A stretch of DNA of 64,000 bases from positions 30,433-94,432 of the forward strand of contig NZ_JNZA01000028.1 of NCBI RefSeq assembly GCF_000717345.1, read 5' to 3'. A program made the position numbers and the translations under genes. How positions within the stretch are numbered: position 1 is the first letter of the stretch; each line of letters opens with the position of its first letter. Shown in pieces: positions 33,541 to 41,558 of the stretch. This DNA comes from Streptomyces lydicus (lineage in GTDB: Bacteria > Actinomycetota > Actinomycetes > Streptomycetales > Streptomycetaceae). The notes beneath the pieces were generated by a model, which ran no database searches, was not told where the DNA came from, and saw only the letters and a program-made list of their open reading frames with translations.

Positions 33541-34275
33541 TCACCCCTGTTCCGGCTGCCGTGCGTCGACCGTCGACAGCCGCGCGAAGGCCCCCGCCAC
33601 GAGCCGTGACACCTCCTCCGTCTCCGCCTCCCGGCGGGTCCGCCGCGCCGGCACGCGTCCGGGCTTCGTGCCCGCGGCCACCGGCGCGACCACACACGAC
33701 AGGGTCAGCCGCACCGCGGTCTCACAGGCGGCACCCAGGGCCGGCAGCTCCTCCTCGGGCCAGCCGGACTCCAGCGCGGCGACCGCCTGGTCGCGGAACC
33801 GGCCGACGAGCTCGGCGGGACCCGGCAGCGGCCCCTCGGGCGCGGGCGGGGTGCGCCGCGCCGCGGGACCGTTCGGCCGGGCGCCCGCCGGCGGCAGGGG
33901 CTCACCCGGTGCCGCCGGGAGCGGCAGCCGGTCGCCCCAGCACCCGGTCAGCGCGGCCCTGACCAGCGGATTGGTGCGCGCGGTACGCAGCGTCCAGGCG
34001 GCCGCGGCGACCACCTTGGCCGCCGCGTCGGCCCGGCCCCCGGCGACCGGGGAGCCGCCCCGCGCCAGTGCCCTGGCGACGCCGGCGAGGTAGTTGTCGG
34101 TCTCCCGGCGCACCAGTGCGCGGGCCAGCCCTTCCTTGCTGCCGAACTCGTTGTACAGCGTCTGCCGGGAGACCCCGGCGGCCGCCGCGACGTCGACCAT
34201 CCGTACGGCCGGCCAGGCCCGGGCCGTCAGCGCCGTATAGGCGGCGTCCAGCAGGGATTCACGCGCTGCGGGCAT
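33541..34275 (-). CDS. TetR family regulator
   Basis: A 244-residue TetR-type regulator with an N-terminal HTH (MVDVAAAAGVSRQTLYNEFG) and a divergent effector domain containing a Pro/Gly-rich insert near residues 125-155. The ATG at 34275 follows GGGGAGG at a good distance; an ATG 45 bases upstream is less well placed. It converges on the SMR gene and is divergent from hisN over 210 bases, so it could control either or neither. Ligand unknown. Confidence 0.87.
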   Translation of the reverse strand: MPAARESLLDAAYTALTARAWPAVRMVDVAAAAGVSRQTLYNEFGSKEGLARALVRRETDNYLAGVARALARGGSPVAGGRADAAAKVVAAAAWTLRTARTNPLVRAALTGCWGDRLPLPAAPGEPLPPAGARPNGPAARRTPPAPEGPLPGPAELVGRFRDQAVAALESGWPEEELPALGAACETAVRLTLSCVVAPVAAGTKPGRVPARRTRREAETEEVSRLVAGAFARLSTVDARQPEQG

Positions 34276-34485
34276 CCATCGCCTCCCCGGCCGCCCGGCC
34301 GAGGTGGCCGGTGTGCGCACAGAATTGACGCGCCCTCAGACACTGTCAAGGGGGGTCGCAGCACCGGCGCACCGGACCCGCGCACGCGGCCCGCTCCGCG
34401 CCCGCTCACCTGGGCGGCGGGCGACACACGCCGGTCGGGACACAGCCGTGTGGCTGCGGCGTATACCAATGGATACTGTTCGCTC

Positions 34486-35289
34486 ATGCCCGACTATCAC
34501 GATGATCTTCGCCTCGGCCATGTGCTCGCCGACGCCGCGGACGCCGCCACCATGGAGCGCTTCAAGGCGCTCGACCTCAAGGTCGAGACCAAACCGGACA
34601 TGACGCCGGTGAGCGAGGCGGACAAGGCCGCCGAGGAGCTGATCCGCAGCCAGCTCCAGCGGGCCCGGCCGCGGGACGCGGTGCTCGGCGAGGAATTCGG
34701 CAGCGAGGGCGCCGGGCCGCGCCGCTGGATCATCGACCCGATCGACGGCACGAAGAACTACGTCCGCGGGGTGCCGGTGTGGGCCACGCTGATCGCGCTG
34801 ATGGAACGCGGTGAGGGCGGCGACCGCCCCGTGGTGGGCATCGTCTCCGCACCGGCGCTCAACCGCCGCTGGTGGGCCGCGGAGGGCCTGGGGGCCTTCA
34901 CCGGCCGCAGCCTGACCTCCGCGAGCCGGCTTCAGGTGTCCAAGGTCGGCCGCGTCCAGGACGCGTCGTTCGCGTACTCCTCGCTGACCGGCTGGGAGGA
35001 GCGCGGCAAGCTGCCCGGCTTCCTCGACCTGAGCCGGGACTGCTGGCGGACCCGGGCCTACGGCGACTTCTGGCCGTACATGCTGGTCGCCGAGGGCGCG
35101 GTGGACATCTGCGCGGAGCCCGAGCTGTCGCTGTGGGACATGGCGGCCTGCGCGGTGGTGGTCAAGGAGGCCGGCGGGCAGTTCACCGGCCTGGACGGCA
35201 GGCCGGGACCGCACAGCGGCAACGCGGCGGCCTCCAACGGCCTGCTGCACGAGGAGCTGCTCAGCTACCTCGGCGACGCCAAGCACTGA
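34486..35289 (+). CDS. hisN: Histidinol-phosphatase of the inositol monophosphatase family
   Basis: A 267-residue Mg-dependent phosphatase. Metal-site motifs GEEFG, WIIDPIDGTKNYVRG and the C-terminal LWDMAA are intact. In Streptomyces the histidinol-phosphate phosphatase of histidine biosynthesis is reported to be this inositol-phosphatase-like type, and the sequence fits that member (NYVRGVPVWATLIALME). It lies away from the main his operon. No clear ribosome site precedes the ATG at 34486; TATACC/GGATACTGTT just upstream may be promoter, allowing a short or absent leader. Activity on inositol phosphates is an alternative. Confidence 0.85.
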   Translation: MPDYHDDLRLGHVLADAADAATMERFKALDLKVETKPDMTPVSEADKAAEELIRSQLQRARPRDAVLGEEFGSEGAGPRRWIIDPIDGTKNYVRGVPVWATLIALMERGEGGDRPVVGIVSAPALNRRWWAAEGLGAFTGRSLTSASRLQVSKVGRVQDASFAYSSLTGWEERGKLPGFLDLSRDCWRTRAYGDFWPYMLVAEGAVDICAEPELSLWDMAACAVVVKEAGGQFTGLDGRPGPHSGNAAASNGLLHEELLSYLGDAKH

Positions 35290-35492
35290 GTCACCCCGGG
35301 CCGCCCGTCCCGGCGGCACCGGGCACCGGGCCGGCCGGCGCGAGCACGGGCGTGCGGGGCAAGCACTCGGACATGCGTCCACAACTTGCCCCTTGTTGCA
35401 GCCACCGCGGCATGTGAACATGAGAATCCCCCACTTTGTGAACTTGTGAATCCCTTCGCAAGGCACATTCACCAAGGAGGTGGCTCCACTCC

Positions 35493-35900
35493 ATGCCCAT
35501 GTACGTCAAGGACGCCATGAGCACGGTGGTCCTCACCATCGGCCCGGCCCACACCCTCCGCCAGGCGGCCCAGCTGATGGCGGCTCGCCGCATCGGCGCG
35601 GCCGTGGTCCTCGACAACGACAACAGCGGCATCGGCATCCTCACCGAGCGCGACATCCTCAACTCACTCGGCGCGGGCGAGAGTCCCGACCGGGAGACCG
35701 CCCAGTCCCACACCACCTCCGACGTGGTCTTCGCCGCTCCGGACTGGACCCTGGACGAGGCGGCGGAGGCGATGGTGCGTGGCGGTTTCCGCCATCTGAT
35801 CGTGCTGAACGACCATGAAGTCGTCGGCGTCGTGTCCGTACGCGACATCATCCGCTGCTGGGCCACCGCCGAGATCCGCGCGGGCGCGGTGCCGGCCTGA
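35493..35900 (+). CDS. Tandem CBS-domain protein
   Basis: A 135-residue protein made of two CBS domains (about 5-60 and 72-130), ending in VVGVVSVRDIIRCW. CBS pairs bind adenine nucleotides and act as energy or redox sensors, usually as dimers. No catalytic domain is attached. The ATG at 35493 lies 12 bases after AAGGAGG; the ATG at 35499 is equally possible and would sit even further. It converges on the catalase gene with a shared terminator. Confidence 0.88.
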   Translation: MPMYVKDAMSTVVLTIGPAHTLRQAAQLMAARRIGAAVVLDNDNSGIGILTERDILNSLGAGESPDRETAQSHTTSDVVFAAPDWTLDEAAEAMVRGGFRHLIVLNDHEVVGVVSVRDIIRCWATAEIRAGAVPA

Positions 35901-35930
35901 GAAAACGGTCGCCCACGGCGGCCGGGCACA

Positions 35931-35967
35931 CGAAGAGGCCGGAGCCCCATGGCGTCCGGCCTCTTCG
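35931..35967. terminator. Bidirectional terminator between CBS gene and katA
   Basis: A perfect 13-bp stem, CGAAGAGGCCGGA (35931-35943) with TCCGGCCTCTTCG (35955-35967), and an 11-base loop, between convergent genes. Confidence 0.8.
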
Positions 35968-35985
35968 GTTGGTACGGCAAGCCTG

Positions 35986-37449
35986 CTAGCCGCGCAGGGC
36001 CTGGACCGCGGCCTCCAGCCGCTTGCCGTAGTCCGCGTCCGCCTTGCGGAAGTTCTCGATCGCCCGCTGGGCGATGTCGTCGCGGGAGACCTGCGAGACG
36101 AAGCCCGCCAGGTTGTCGATCAGGCGCTCCTTCTCGTCCTCCGACATCAGGCGGTAGAGGTTGCCCGCCTGGACGAAGTCGTCGTCCTCGGCGTGCGAGG
36201 GCGCCGCCTGCTCACCCGTGGAGCCGGTCACCGCGACCGGCTGCCACAGCGCGCGGCCGGTCTCGGCCGGGCCACCGAAGCTGTTGGGCTCGTAGTTCTT
36301 CGCGCCGGCGTGCCGGCCGTCGTAGAGCGCACCGTCCCGGGCGTGGCTGCGCGCCTCGGTGGCGTGCGGGCGGTTGACCGGCAGGTGGTCGGCGTTGATG
36401 CCGACGCGGTAGCGGTGCGCGTCGCCGTACGCGAAGAGGCGGCCCTGGAGCATCTTGTCGGGGGACGGGCCGATGCCCGGCACGAAGTGGTGCGGGGAGA
36501 AGACCGACTGCTCGACCTCGGCGAAGATGTTCTGCGGGTTGCGGTTGAGCTCCAGCTTGCCGATCTCGATCGGCGGGTAGTCCTCGTGCGGCCAGACCTT
36601 GGTCAGGTCGAACGGGTTGAAGCGGTAGTTCGCCGCCTCGGCCGCCGGCATGATCTGCACCTGCACCGTCCAGGACGGGAAGTCGCCGCGCTCGATGGCC
36701 TCGCGCAGGTCCCGCTGGTGGCTGTCCGGGTCGCGGCCGGAGATCTCGGCGGCCTCGGCGGTGGTGAGGTTCTTGATGCCCTGGTCGGTCTTGAAGTGGT
36801 ACTTGACCCAGAACACCTCGCCCGCCTCGTTGTTCCACTGGAAGGTGTGCGAGCCGAAGCCGTCCATGTGCCGGTACGACGCCGGGATGCCGCGGTCGCC
36901 GAACAGCCAGGTCACCTGGTGGGTGGACTCGGGCGACAGTCCCCAGAAGTCCCAGACGTTGTCCGCCTCCTGCGAGCCGGTGTACGGGTCGCGCTTCTGG
37001 GTGTGGATGAAGTCGGGGAACTTGAGGGCGTCCTTGATGAAGAACACCGGGGTGTTGTTGCCGACGAGGTCGTAGTTGCCCTCCTCGGTGTAGAACTTCA
37101 GCGCGAAACCGCGGGGGTCGCGCACCGCGTCGGCCGAGCCGAGGTTGCCGGCGACGGTCGAGAAGCGCAGGAACGTCTCGGTCTGCTTGCCGACCTCGGA
37201 CAGGAACTTCGCGCGGGTGTACCGCGTCACATCGGCGGTGACCGTGAACGTGCCGTACGCGCCGGCACCGCGGGCGTGCACCACGCGCTCCGGGATGCGC
37301 TCGCGGTTGAAGTGCGCGAGCTTCTCGATCAGGAGCTGGTCCTGGATGAGACCGGGGCCGCCGATGCCGGCCGTCTCGCTGTTCTGGTTGTCCGCGACCG
37401 GGGCACCGGTCGCCGTGGTCAGCGGTCCGGTGGTGCTCTCTACCGACAC
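35986..37449 (-). CDS. katA: Monofunctional heme catalase
   Basis: A 487-residue clade 3-type small-subunit catalase. Active-site H58 lies in [12 protein letters not shown], the distal Asn in [12 protein letters not shown], and the heme-ligand Tyr in [12 protein letters not shown]. The GTG at 37449 follows AGGAGG by six bases and decides the start; a longer frame has no such site. It is divergent from a Fur/PerR-like regulator with a perfect palindrome near the catalase promoter, so peroxide-responsive repression is expected. Confidence 0.95.
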   Translation of the reverse strand: MSVESTTGPLTTATGAPVADNQNSETAGIGGPGLIQDQLLIEKLAHFNRERIPERVVHARGAGAYGTFTVTADVTRYTRAKFLSEVGKQTETFLRFSTVAGNLGSADAVRDPRGFALKFYTEEGNYDLVGNNTPVFFIKDALKFPDFIHTQKRDPYTGSQEADNVWDFWGLSPESTHQVTWLFGDRGIPASYRHMDGFGSHTFQWNNEAGEVFWVKYHFKTDQGIKNLTTAEAAEISGRDPDSHQRDLREAIERGDFPSWTVQVQIMPAAEAANYRFNPFDLTKVWPHEDYPPIEIGKLELNRNPQNIFAEVEQSVFSPHHFVPGIGPSPDKMLQGRLFAYGDAHRYRVGINADHLPVNRPHATEARSHARDGALYDGRHAGAKNYEPNSFGGPAETGRALWQPVAVTGSTGEQAAPSHAEDDDFVQAGNLYRLMSEDEKERLIDNLAGFVSQVSRDDIAQRAIENFRKADADYGKRLEAAVQALRG

Positions 37450-37504
37450 GTGCGCCTCCTGAAGTCTTCTCCACCTGCCCTTGGCTTGCGCCGTACTCGA
37501 TCCT

Positions 37505-37518
37505 ACATTGGACAATGT
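37505..37518. promoter_or_regulatory. Perfect palindrome in the katA-fur intergenic region
   Basis: ACATTG-GA-CAATGT, an AT-rich 14-bp perfect inverted repeat in GC-rich surroundings, 56-69 bases upstream of the katA start. It is a good candidate operator for the adjacent Fur/CatR-like repressor. A second imperfect repeat, CTATC-N5-GATAG (37585-37599), lies just before the regulator start. Confidence 0.6.
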
Positions 37519-37608
37519 CTAAGTCAAGAAGAGCCCGAAAGCCGTACACAATCCGGTGATGGACCGGCCACTGCTACCCTGGCTCTATCTGACTGATAGG
37601 TGATTGGC

Positions 37609-38025
37609 ATGAGTGACCTGCTGGAACGACTCCGGGGACGCGGCTGGCGGCTGACCGCGCAGCGACGCGTCGTCGCCGAGGTCCTCGACGGGGACCACGT
37701 CCACTACACCGCCGACGAAGTGCACGCGCGGGCGTCCGAGCGACTCCCCGAGATCTCCCGCGCCACGGTCTACAACACCCTCGGTGAGCTGGTCTCGCTG
37801 GGCGAGGTGCTCGAGGTCAGCACGGACGGGCGCGCCAAGCGCTACGACCCGAACGCCCACCACGACCACCAGCACCTGGTGTGCTCGCGGTGCGGCACGA
37901 TCCGCGACGTGCACCTCCAGGGCGACCCGCTCTCCGCGCTCCCCGAGCCGGAGCGCTACGGCTTCCAGGTCTCCGAGGTCACCGTGACCTACCGCGGCCT
38001 GTGCCCCAACTGCAGCACCGCCTGA
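37609..38025 (+). CDS. Fur family regulator, PerR/CatR-like
   Basis: A 138-residue Fur-family repressor. The winged helix includes RATVYNTLGELVSLG. Structural zinc cysteines form two pairs, C92-x2-C95 and C132-x2-C135. Regulatory-site candidates are D80, H87, H89 and D100 in RYDPNAHHDHQHL, as in PerR, where an aspartate favours peroxide sensing by metal-catalysed oxidation. Its position beside katA supports a CatR/PerR role over iron regulation. The ATG at 37609 has a modest AGG site; a GTG three codons upstream is possible. Confidence 0.9.
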   Translation: MSDLLERLRGRGWRLTAQRRVVAEVLDGDHVHYTADEVHARASERLPEISRATVYNTLGELVSLGEVLEVSTDGRAKRYDPNAHHDHQHLVCSRCGTIRDVHLQGDPLSALPEPERYGFQVSEVTVTYRGLCPNCSTA

Positions 38026-38188
38026 CCCCACCGGCAGACCCCCCACGGATCACCCCGCTGCGAGCCCGCGCCCCACGAGGCCGCGGGCTCCTTCGCGCGC
38101 GCGGCCGCGGCCGGCCCGGGGCGCCCCAGCCACCGCCGCCCCACCGCACCGACAGCACCCCTCTCCCGCCGCACCCCTTGCCCGGATC

Positions 38189-38201
38189 TGACGACCCGTC
38201 A
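38189..38201. promoter_or_regulatory. Inverted repeat upstream of the ABC importer
   Basis: TGACG-ACC-CGTCA is a perfect 5-bp inverted repeat, followed by CATATC, which could be a -10 box. It lies about 110 bases before the importer operon start. Possible operator; the binding factor is unknown. Confidence 0.4.
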
Positions 38202-38308
38202 TATCGTCGGCCGCGCCGCGCATTCCGGCCACCGGACCGGCCCGCCCGACCGGCTCCGGGGCTGCGCACCCCCGCGGCGCCCTGTCCGCACTCCGCAAGG
38301 AGCACCCC

Positions 38309-39181
38309 GTGGGAGAGCCGCACCCCGTATCCGCCGCGCACCGCCCGCCCGCCGACCACCCCGCCACCCGTCGTCCACCGGCCCTCCGCGCCCGCGCCCT
38401 GACCAGGTCGTTCGGCCGCGGGCAGGGCGCGCTGGCCGCGCTCGGCCCTGTGGACGCCGAGATCGCGCCCGGCGAATTCGTCTGCCTCGTCGGCCCGTCC
38501 GGCTGCGGCAAGTCGACGCTGCTGCGGATCGCCGCCGGGCTGCTGCGCCCCAGCCGGGGCGAGCTGGAGCTCCGGGTGGACACCGCCCGCCCGGCCGCGA
38601 TGATCTTCCAGGACTACGGCATCCACGACTGGAAGACCGTGCTGGCCAACGTCCGCTTCGGCCTCGACATCCAGCGCGTGCCCCGCAAGGAGGCCGACGA
38701 GCGGGCCCGCTCCTGGCTCGCCCGGCTGGGACTCACCGACTTCGCCGGCGCCTACCCGGCCGCCCTCTCCGGCGGCATGCGCCAGCGCGTCGCCCTCGCC
38801 CGCGCGCTCGCCGTCGAACCCGAGATCCTGCTGATGGACGAGCCCTTCGCGGCCCTCGACGCCCAGCTGCGCACCCTCCTCCAGGACGAGCTGCTCGACC
38901 TCACCCAGACCACCCGCACCACCACCCTCTTCATCACCCACAGCCTGGAAGAAGCCCTGGTGCTCGGCGACCGGGTCCTGGTGATGTCCGCCCGGCCCGG
39001 CCGGATCATCGCCGAACGCCGCCCGCCGTTCGGCCGCCCGCGCACCGGCGAGGTCCGCGCCACCCCCGAATTCACCGCGCTGAAGGCCGAGTTGTGGGAA
39101 CTGCTGCGGGGCGAGGTGACCGGCCCCGGCACCGGCCAGGCCGCCCCGCACCAGGGGGCCGACGGGAGCGTGCCGGCATGA
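38309..39181 (+). CDS. ABC transporter ATP-binding protein (SsuB/TauB/NrtD-like)
   Basis: A 290-residue ATPase. Walker A GPSGCGKSTLL, Q-loop MIFQDYGIHDW, signature LSGGMRQRVALARAL, Walker B ILLMDEPFAALD and the H-loop LFITHSLEEAL are all present, so it should be active. The GTG at 38309 follows AAGGAG. It overlaps the permease gene by four bases (ATGA). The family transports nitrate, sulfonates, taurine or pyrimidine precursors; the exact solute cannot be told here. Confidence 0.92.
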   Translation: MGEPHPVSAAHRPPADHPATRRPPALRARALTRSFGRGQGALAALGPVDAEIAPGEFVCLVGPSGCGKSTLLRIAAGLLRPSRGELELRVDTARPAAMIFQDYGIHDWKTVLANVRFGLDIQRVPRKEADERARSWLARLGLTDFAGAYPAALSGGMRQRVALARALAVEPEILLMDEPFAALDAQLRTLLQDELLDLTQTTRTTTLFITHSLEEALVLGDRVLVMSARPGRIIAERRPPFGRPRTGEVRATPEFTALKAELWELLRGEVTGPGTGQAAPHQGADGSVPA

Positions 39182-40074
39182 GCACCGACCGGCGCGGTCC
39201 CGGCCCGGACCACGACGACGCACCCCTCGCCGCGCCGGCGCGCCTCCTGGTCCGCCGACCCGGCCCCCAGGAGCTGCACCCCGGGCGCACCCACCGCCGC
39301 CGGCGCGCCCTGGAATTCGCGCTCGCCCTCGCCGTCCCGCTCCTGCTCGTCCTGGTGTGGCAGCTGGCCGCCGCCCGCTCCTGGATCGACGCCCGCATCT
39401 ACCCCGCGCCGTCCACGATCCTCGCCGACGGCTGGGACCGCGCACTGGCCGGCGAGCTGTGGCCGGACGTGGCCGCCACCCTCCGGCGCGTACTGGCCGG
39501 CTATCTCCTCGGCACCGTCAGCGGCTACCTGCTGGGCCTGCTGATGGGCTCCCTGCGCCTCGTCCGGGCCGCCCTCGAACCGCTGCTGGACGCCCTGTAC
39601 GTGGTCCCGAAACTGGCCCTGCTGCCGGTGTTCCTCAACATGTTCGGGCTCGGCGAGGGCCCGCAGATCGCGCTCGTCGCCGCCACCGTCTTCTTCTTCG
39701 TCTGGATCTCGACCATGGCGGCGGTGCTGGCCGTACCGGCCGGCCACCGCGACGCCGGGCGGGTCTTCGGCGCGAGCCACTGGCAGATGTTCCGGCACGT
39801 CCTGCTGCCCGCCTCGCTGCCCGCCGTCCTGGTGGGCGCCCGGATCGCCGCGGGCGTCGCCGTCCTGGTGATCGTGGCCTCCGAACAGATCGCCGCCACC
39901 GACGGGCTCGGCCACCTGGTCTTCGACGCGCGCGCCCTGTTCCAGAACGACGTGATGTTCGTCGGCATCGTGTGCGTGGCCGTCCTCGGCGTGCTCTTCT
40001 CCGAGCTGGTGCGGCTGGCCGGGCGCCTGCTCACCCCCTGGGCGCCCCGCGACCGCGGCCGCGCCCGGACCTGA
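39178..40074 (+). CDS. ABC transporter permease (SsuC/TauC-like)
   Basis: A 298-residue permease with a 45-residue charged N-terminus and about six helices. The binding-protein-dependent transport signature appears as AAGVAVLVIVASEQIAATDG and the EAA-like loop as GRVFGASHWQMFRHVLLPAS. It starts at the ATG at 39178, overlapping the ATPase stop. The lipoprotein gene follows after 70 bases. Confidence 0.9.
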   Translation: MSTDRRGPGPDHDDAPLAAPARLLVRRPGPQELHPGRTHRRRRALEFALALAVPLLLVLVWQLAAARSWIDARIYPAPSTILADGWDRALAGELWPDVAATLRRVLAGYLLGTVSGYLLGLLMGSLRLVRAALEPLLDALYVVPKLALLPVFLNMFGLGEGPQIALVAATVFFFVWISTMAAVLAVPAGHRDAGRVFGASHWQMFRHVLLPASLPAVLVGARIAAGVAVLVIVASEQIAATDGLGHLVFDARALFQNDVMFVGIVCVAVLGVLFSELVRLAGRLLTPWAPRDRGRART

Positions 40075-40144
40075 ACCCGCACGCGGTCCGCCCCTCCACC
40101 CCCGTACGCCTACGTCCGTACCTCGCCGCCCGCACGGAGGTCCC

Positions 40145-41275
40145 ATGCGCACCCGCACCGCCACCCTCGCCGTGCTCCTCGCCGCGCTCGCCCTCGATGC
40201 GGGCTGCGCCGCCCCGCCACCGGACCGCGCCGCCTCCGCCGCGCCCCGCACCGTCAAGCCCGTGGCGGGCTGCTCCGCGACGGCCTGGACCGACCCCGCC
40301 GACCTCGCCCGGGACCGCGCCCCGGCCCGCTGCGTCAAGGGCGCTCCGGCACCCCGCCCGCTCCGTGAGCACCGCACCCTCACCGTCGCCACCGGCACGC
40401 TGAACGCCGAGTACGTGGCGCCGCTCCGGCTGGCCGTCGCCCGGGGCGAGTTCGCCAAGGAGGGCCTGGACGTCCGGCTGAAGGTGCTGCCCACCCCGGA
40501 GGCGCTGCCGCTGCTGGCCAAGGGCGAGCTGGACGCCCTGTGGGCGGCGCCCGAGGCCGCCGTCGTCAACGGCGTCAACGGCGGCTTCGACATCCGCTGG
40601 GTGGCCGGCAACTTCTCCCCGGACCGGCGCTCCAGGAGCGGCCTGTGGGTCCGGCTCAAGGACGGGCAGCGCGCCACCACGGCGTCCCTCGAAGGCACCC
40701 GCCTGGGCACCATGATCGGCAAAGGCTCCGTGATCATGTACCCGATGACCACGTCCCTCGCCGCCCACCACGCGGACCTCGGCTCCGTCGTCTTCCAGCA
40801 GCTCGGGTCCTCGGACGTGCTGACCGCGCTCACCGGCGGCGGCGTGGACGCGGCCTGGCTGCTCGACCCCGTCTGGCGCCAGGTCGACGGCGACCGGGCG
40901 TACGCGTTCCTCGGCGGCCAGCCCCCGGGCGAGCCGCTCGGCGGCGCCCTGTACGGCCCGAATCTGCTGCAACGGGACACGGACGCCGGGGTGGCCTTCC
41001 TGCGCGCCTACATCCGCACCGTCAACACCTACTTCGCCGGCGACTACAAGGCCGACAAGGCGTTCACCGCCGAGCTGGCCCGGCTGCTCGGGGTCGACGG
41101 CAAGGTGCTGGCCTCGGTGCCACCGCTGCGGATGGACTGGGAGATCAGGAAGGGCACCACGGACCGGCTCCAGAGGGCCTACCGCGCCGCCGGTGTCACC
41201 AAAGGGGCACCGCTGCCGGAGAACCGGCTCGTCGACCGCAGCCTCTACGCAGAGGCGGTCGGCCACCGGCCGTGA
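40145..41275 (+). CDS. ABC transporter substrate-binding lipoprotein (NMT1/SsuA-like)
   Basis: A 376-residue lipoprotein with signal MRTRTATLAVLLAALALDAGC, where C21 is the lipid site. The mature part is an NMT1/THI5-like periplasmic fold (LTVATGTLNAEYVAPLRLA, then LKVLPTPEALPLLAKGELDA). An 80-residue Cys-containing N-terminal region before the fold is unusual. Solute candidates are sulfonates, nitrate or thiamine precursors. No sulfonatase, nitrate reductase or thi gene is adjacent, so the substrate is open. Confidence 0.88.
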   Translation: MRTRTATLAVLLAALALDAGCAAPPPDRAASAAPRTVKPVAGCSATAWTDPADLARDRAPARCVKGAPAPRPLREHRTLTVATGTLNAEYVAPLRLAVARGEFAKEGLDVRLKVLPTPEALPLLAKGELDALWAAPEAAVVNGVNGGFDIRWVAGNFSPDRRSRSGLWVRLKDGQRATTASLEGTRLGTMIGKGSVIMYPMTTSLAAHHADLGSVVFQQLGSSDVLTALTGGGVDAAWLLDPVWRQVDGDRAYAFLGGQPPGEPLGGALYGPNLLQRDTDAGVAFLRAYIRTVNTYFAGDYKADKAFTAELARLLGVDGKVLASVPPLRMDWEIRKGTTDRLQRAYRAAGVTKGAPLPENRLVDRSLYAEAVGHRP

Positions 41276-41305
41276 CGCACACGCCCCGGACGCGAGCGCA
41301 CGACA

Positions 41306-41335
41306 AAGGCCCGGATCCCATGGGATCCGGGCCTT
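41306..41335 (-). terminator. Terminator after the first initiator tRNA gene
   Basis: A perfect 30-bp palindrome, two 15-bp arms starting AAGGCCCGGATCCCA, followed on the minus strand by TTTG. It begins 10 bases downstream of the tRNA 3' end and also separates it from the convergent importer operon. Confidence 0.85.
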
Positions 41336-41345
41336 GGCCTGTGAG

Positions 41346-41419
41346 TAGCGGGGACAGGATTTGAACCTGCGACCTCTGGGTTATGAGCCCAGCGAGCTAC
41401 CGAGCTGCTCCACCCCGCG
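41346..41419 (-). tRNA. Initiator tRNA-fMet (CAT), copy 1
   Basis: A 74-base cloverleaf with anticodon CAT. Initiator features are the unpaired position 1 (C1 opposite U72) and three G-C pairs at the base of the anticodon stem (GGG/CCC). The T-loop is GGTTCAAATCC. CCA is not encoded. An identical copy lies at 43628-43701. Confidence 0.95.
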
Positions 41420-41558
41420 TCGATGCCCCAACTCTAACCCCGGCGCGACGACCAGCGCAAATTCCTTCCGGACGGCCCGGAAGCCGCCGCTCGCGGGCCC
41501 GATGGCACCCAGGCCCGGCGATGCCCCGGCCCCGGTGCCGACCGGCCCCGCGCGGCCG

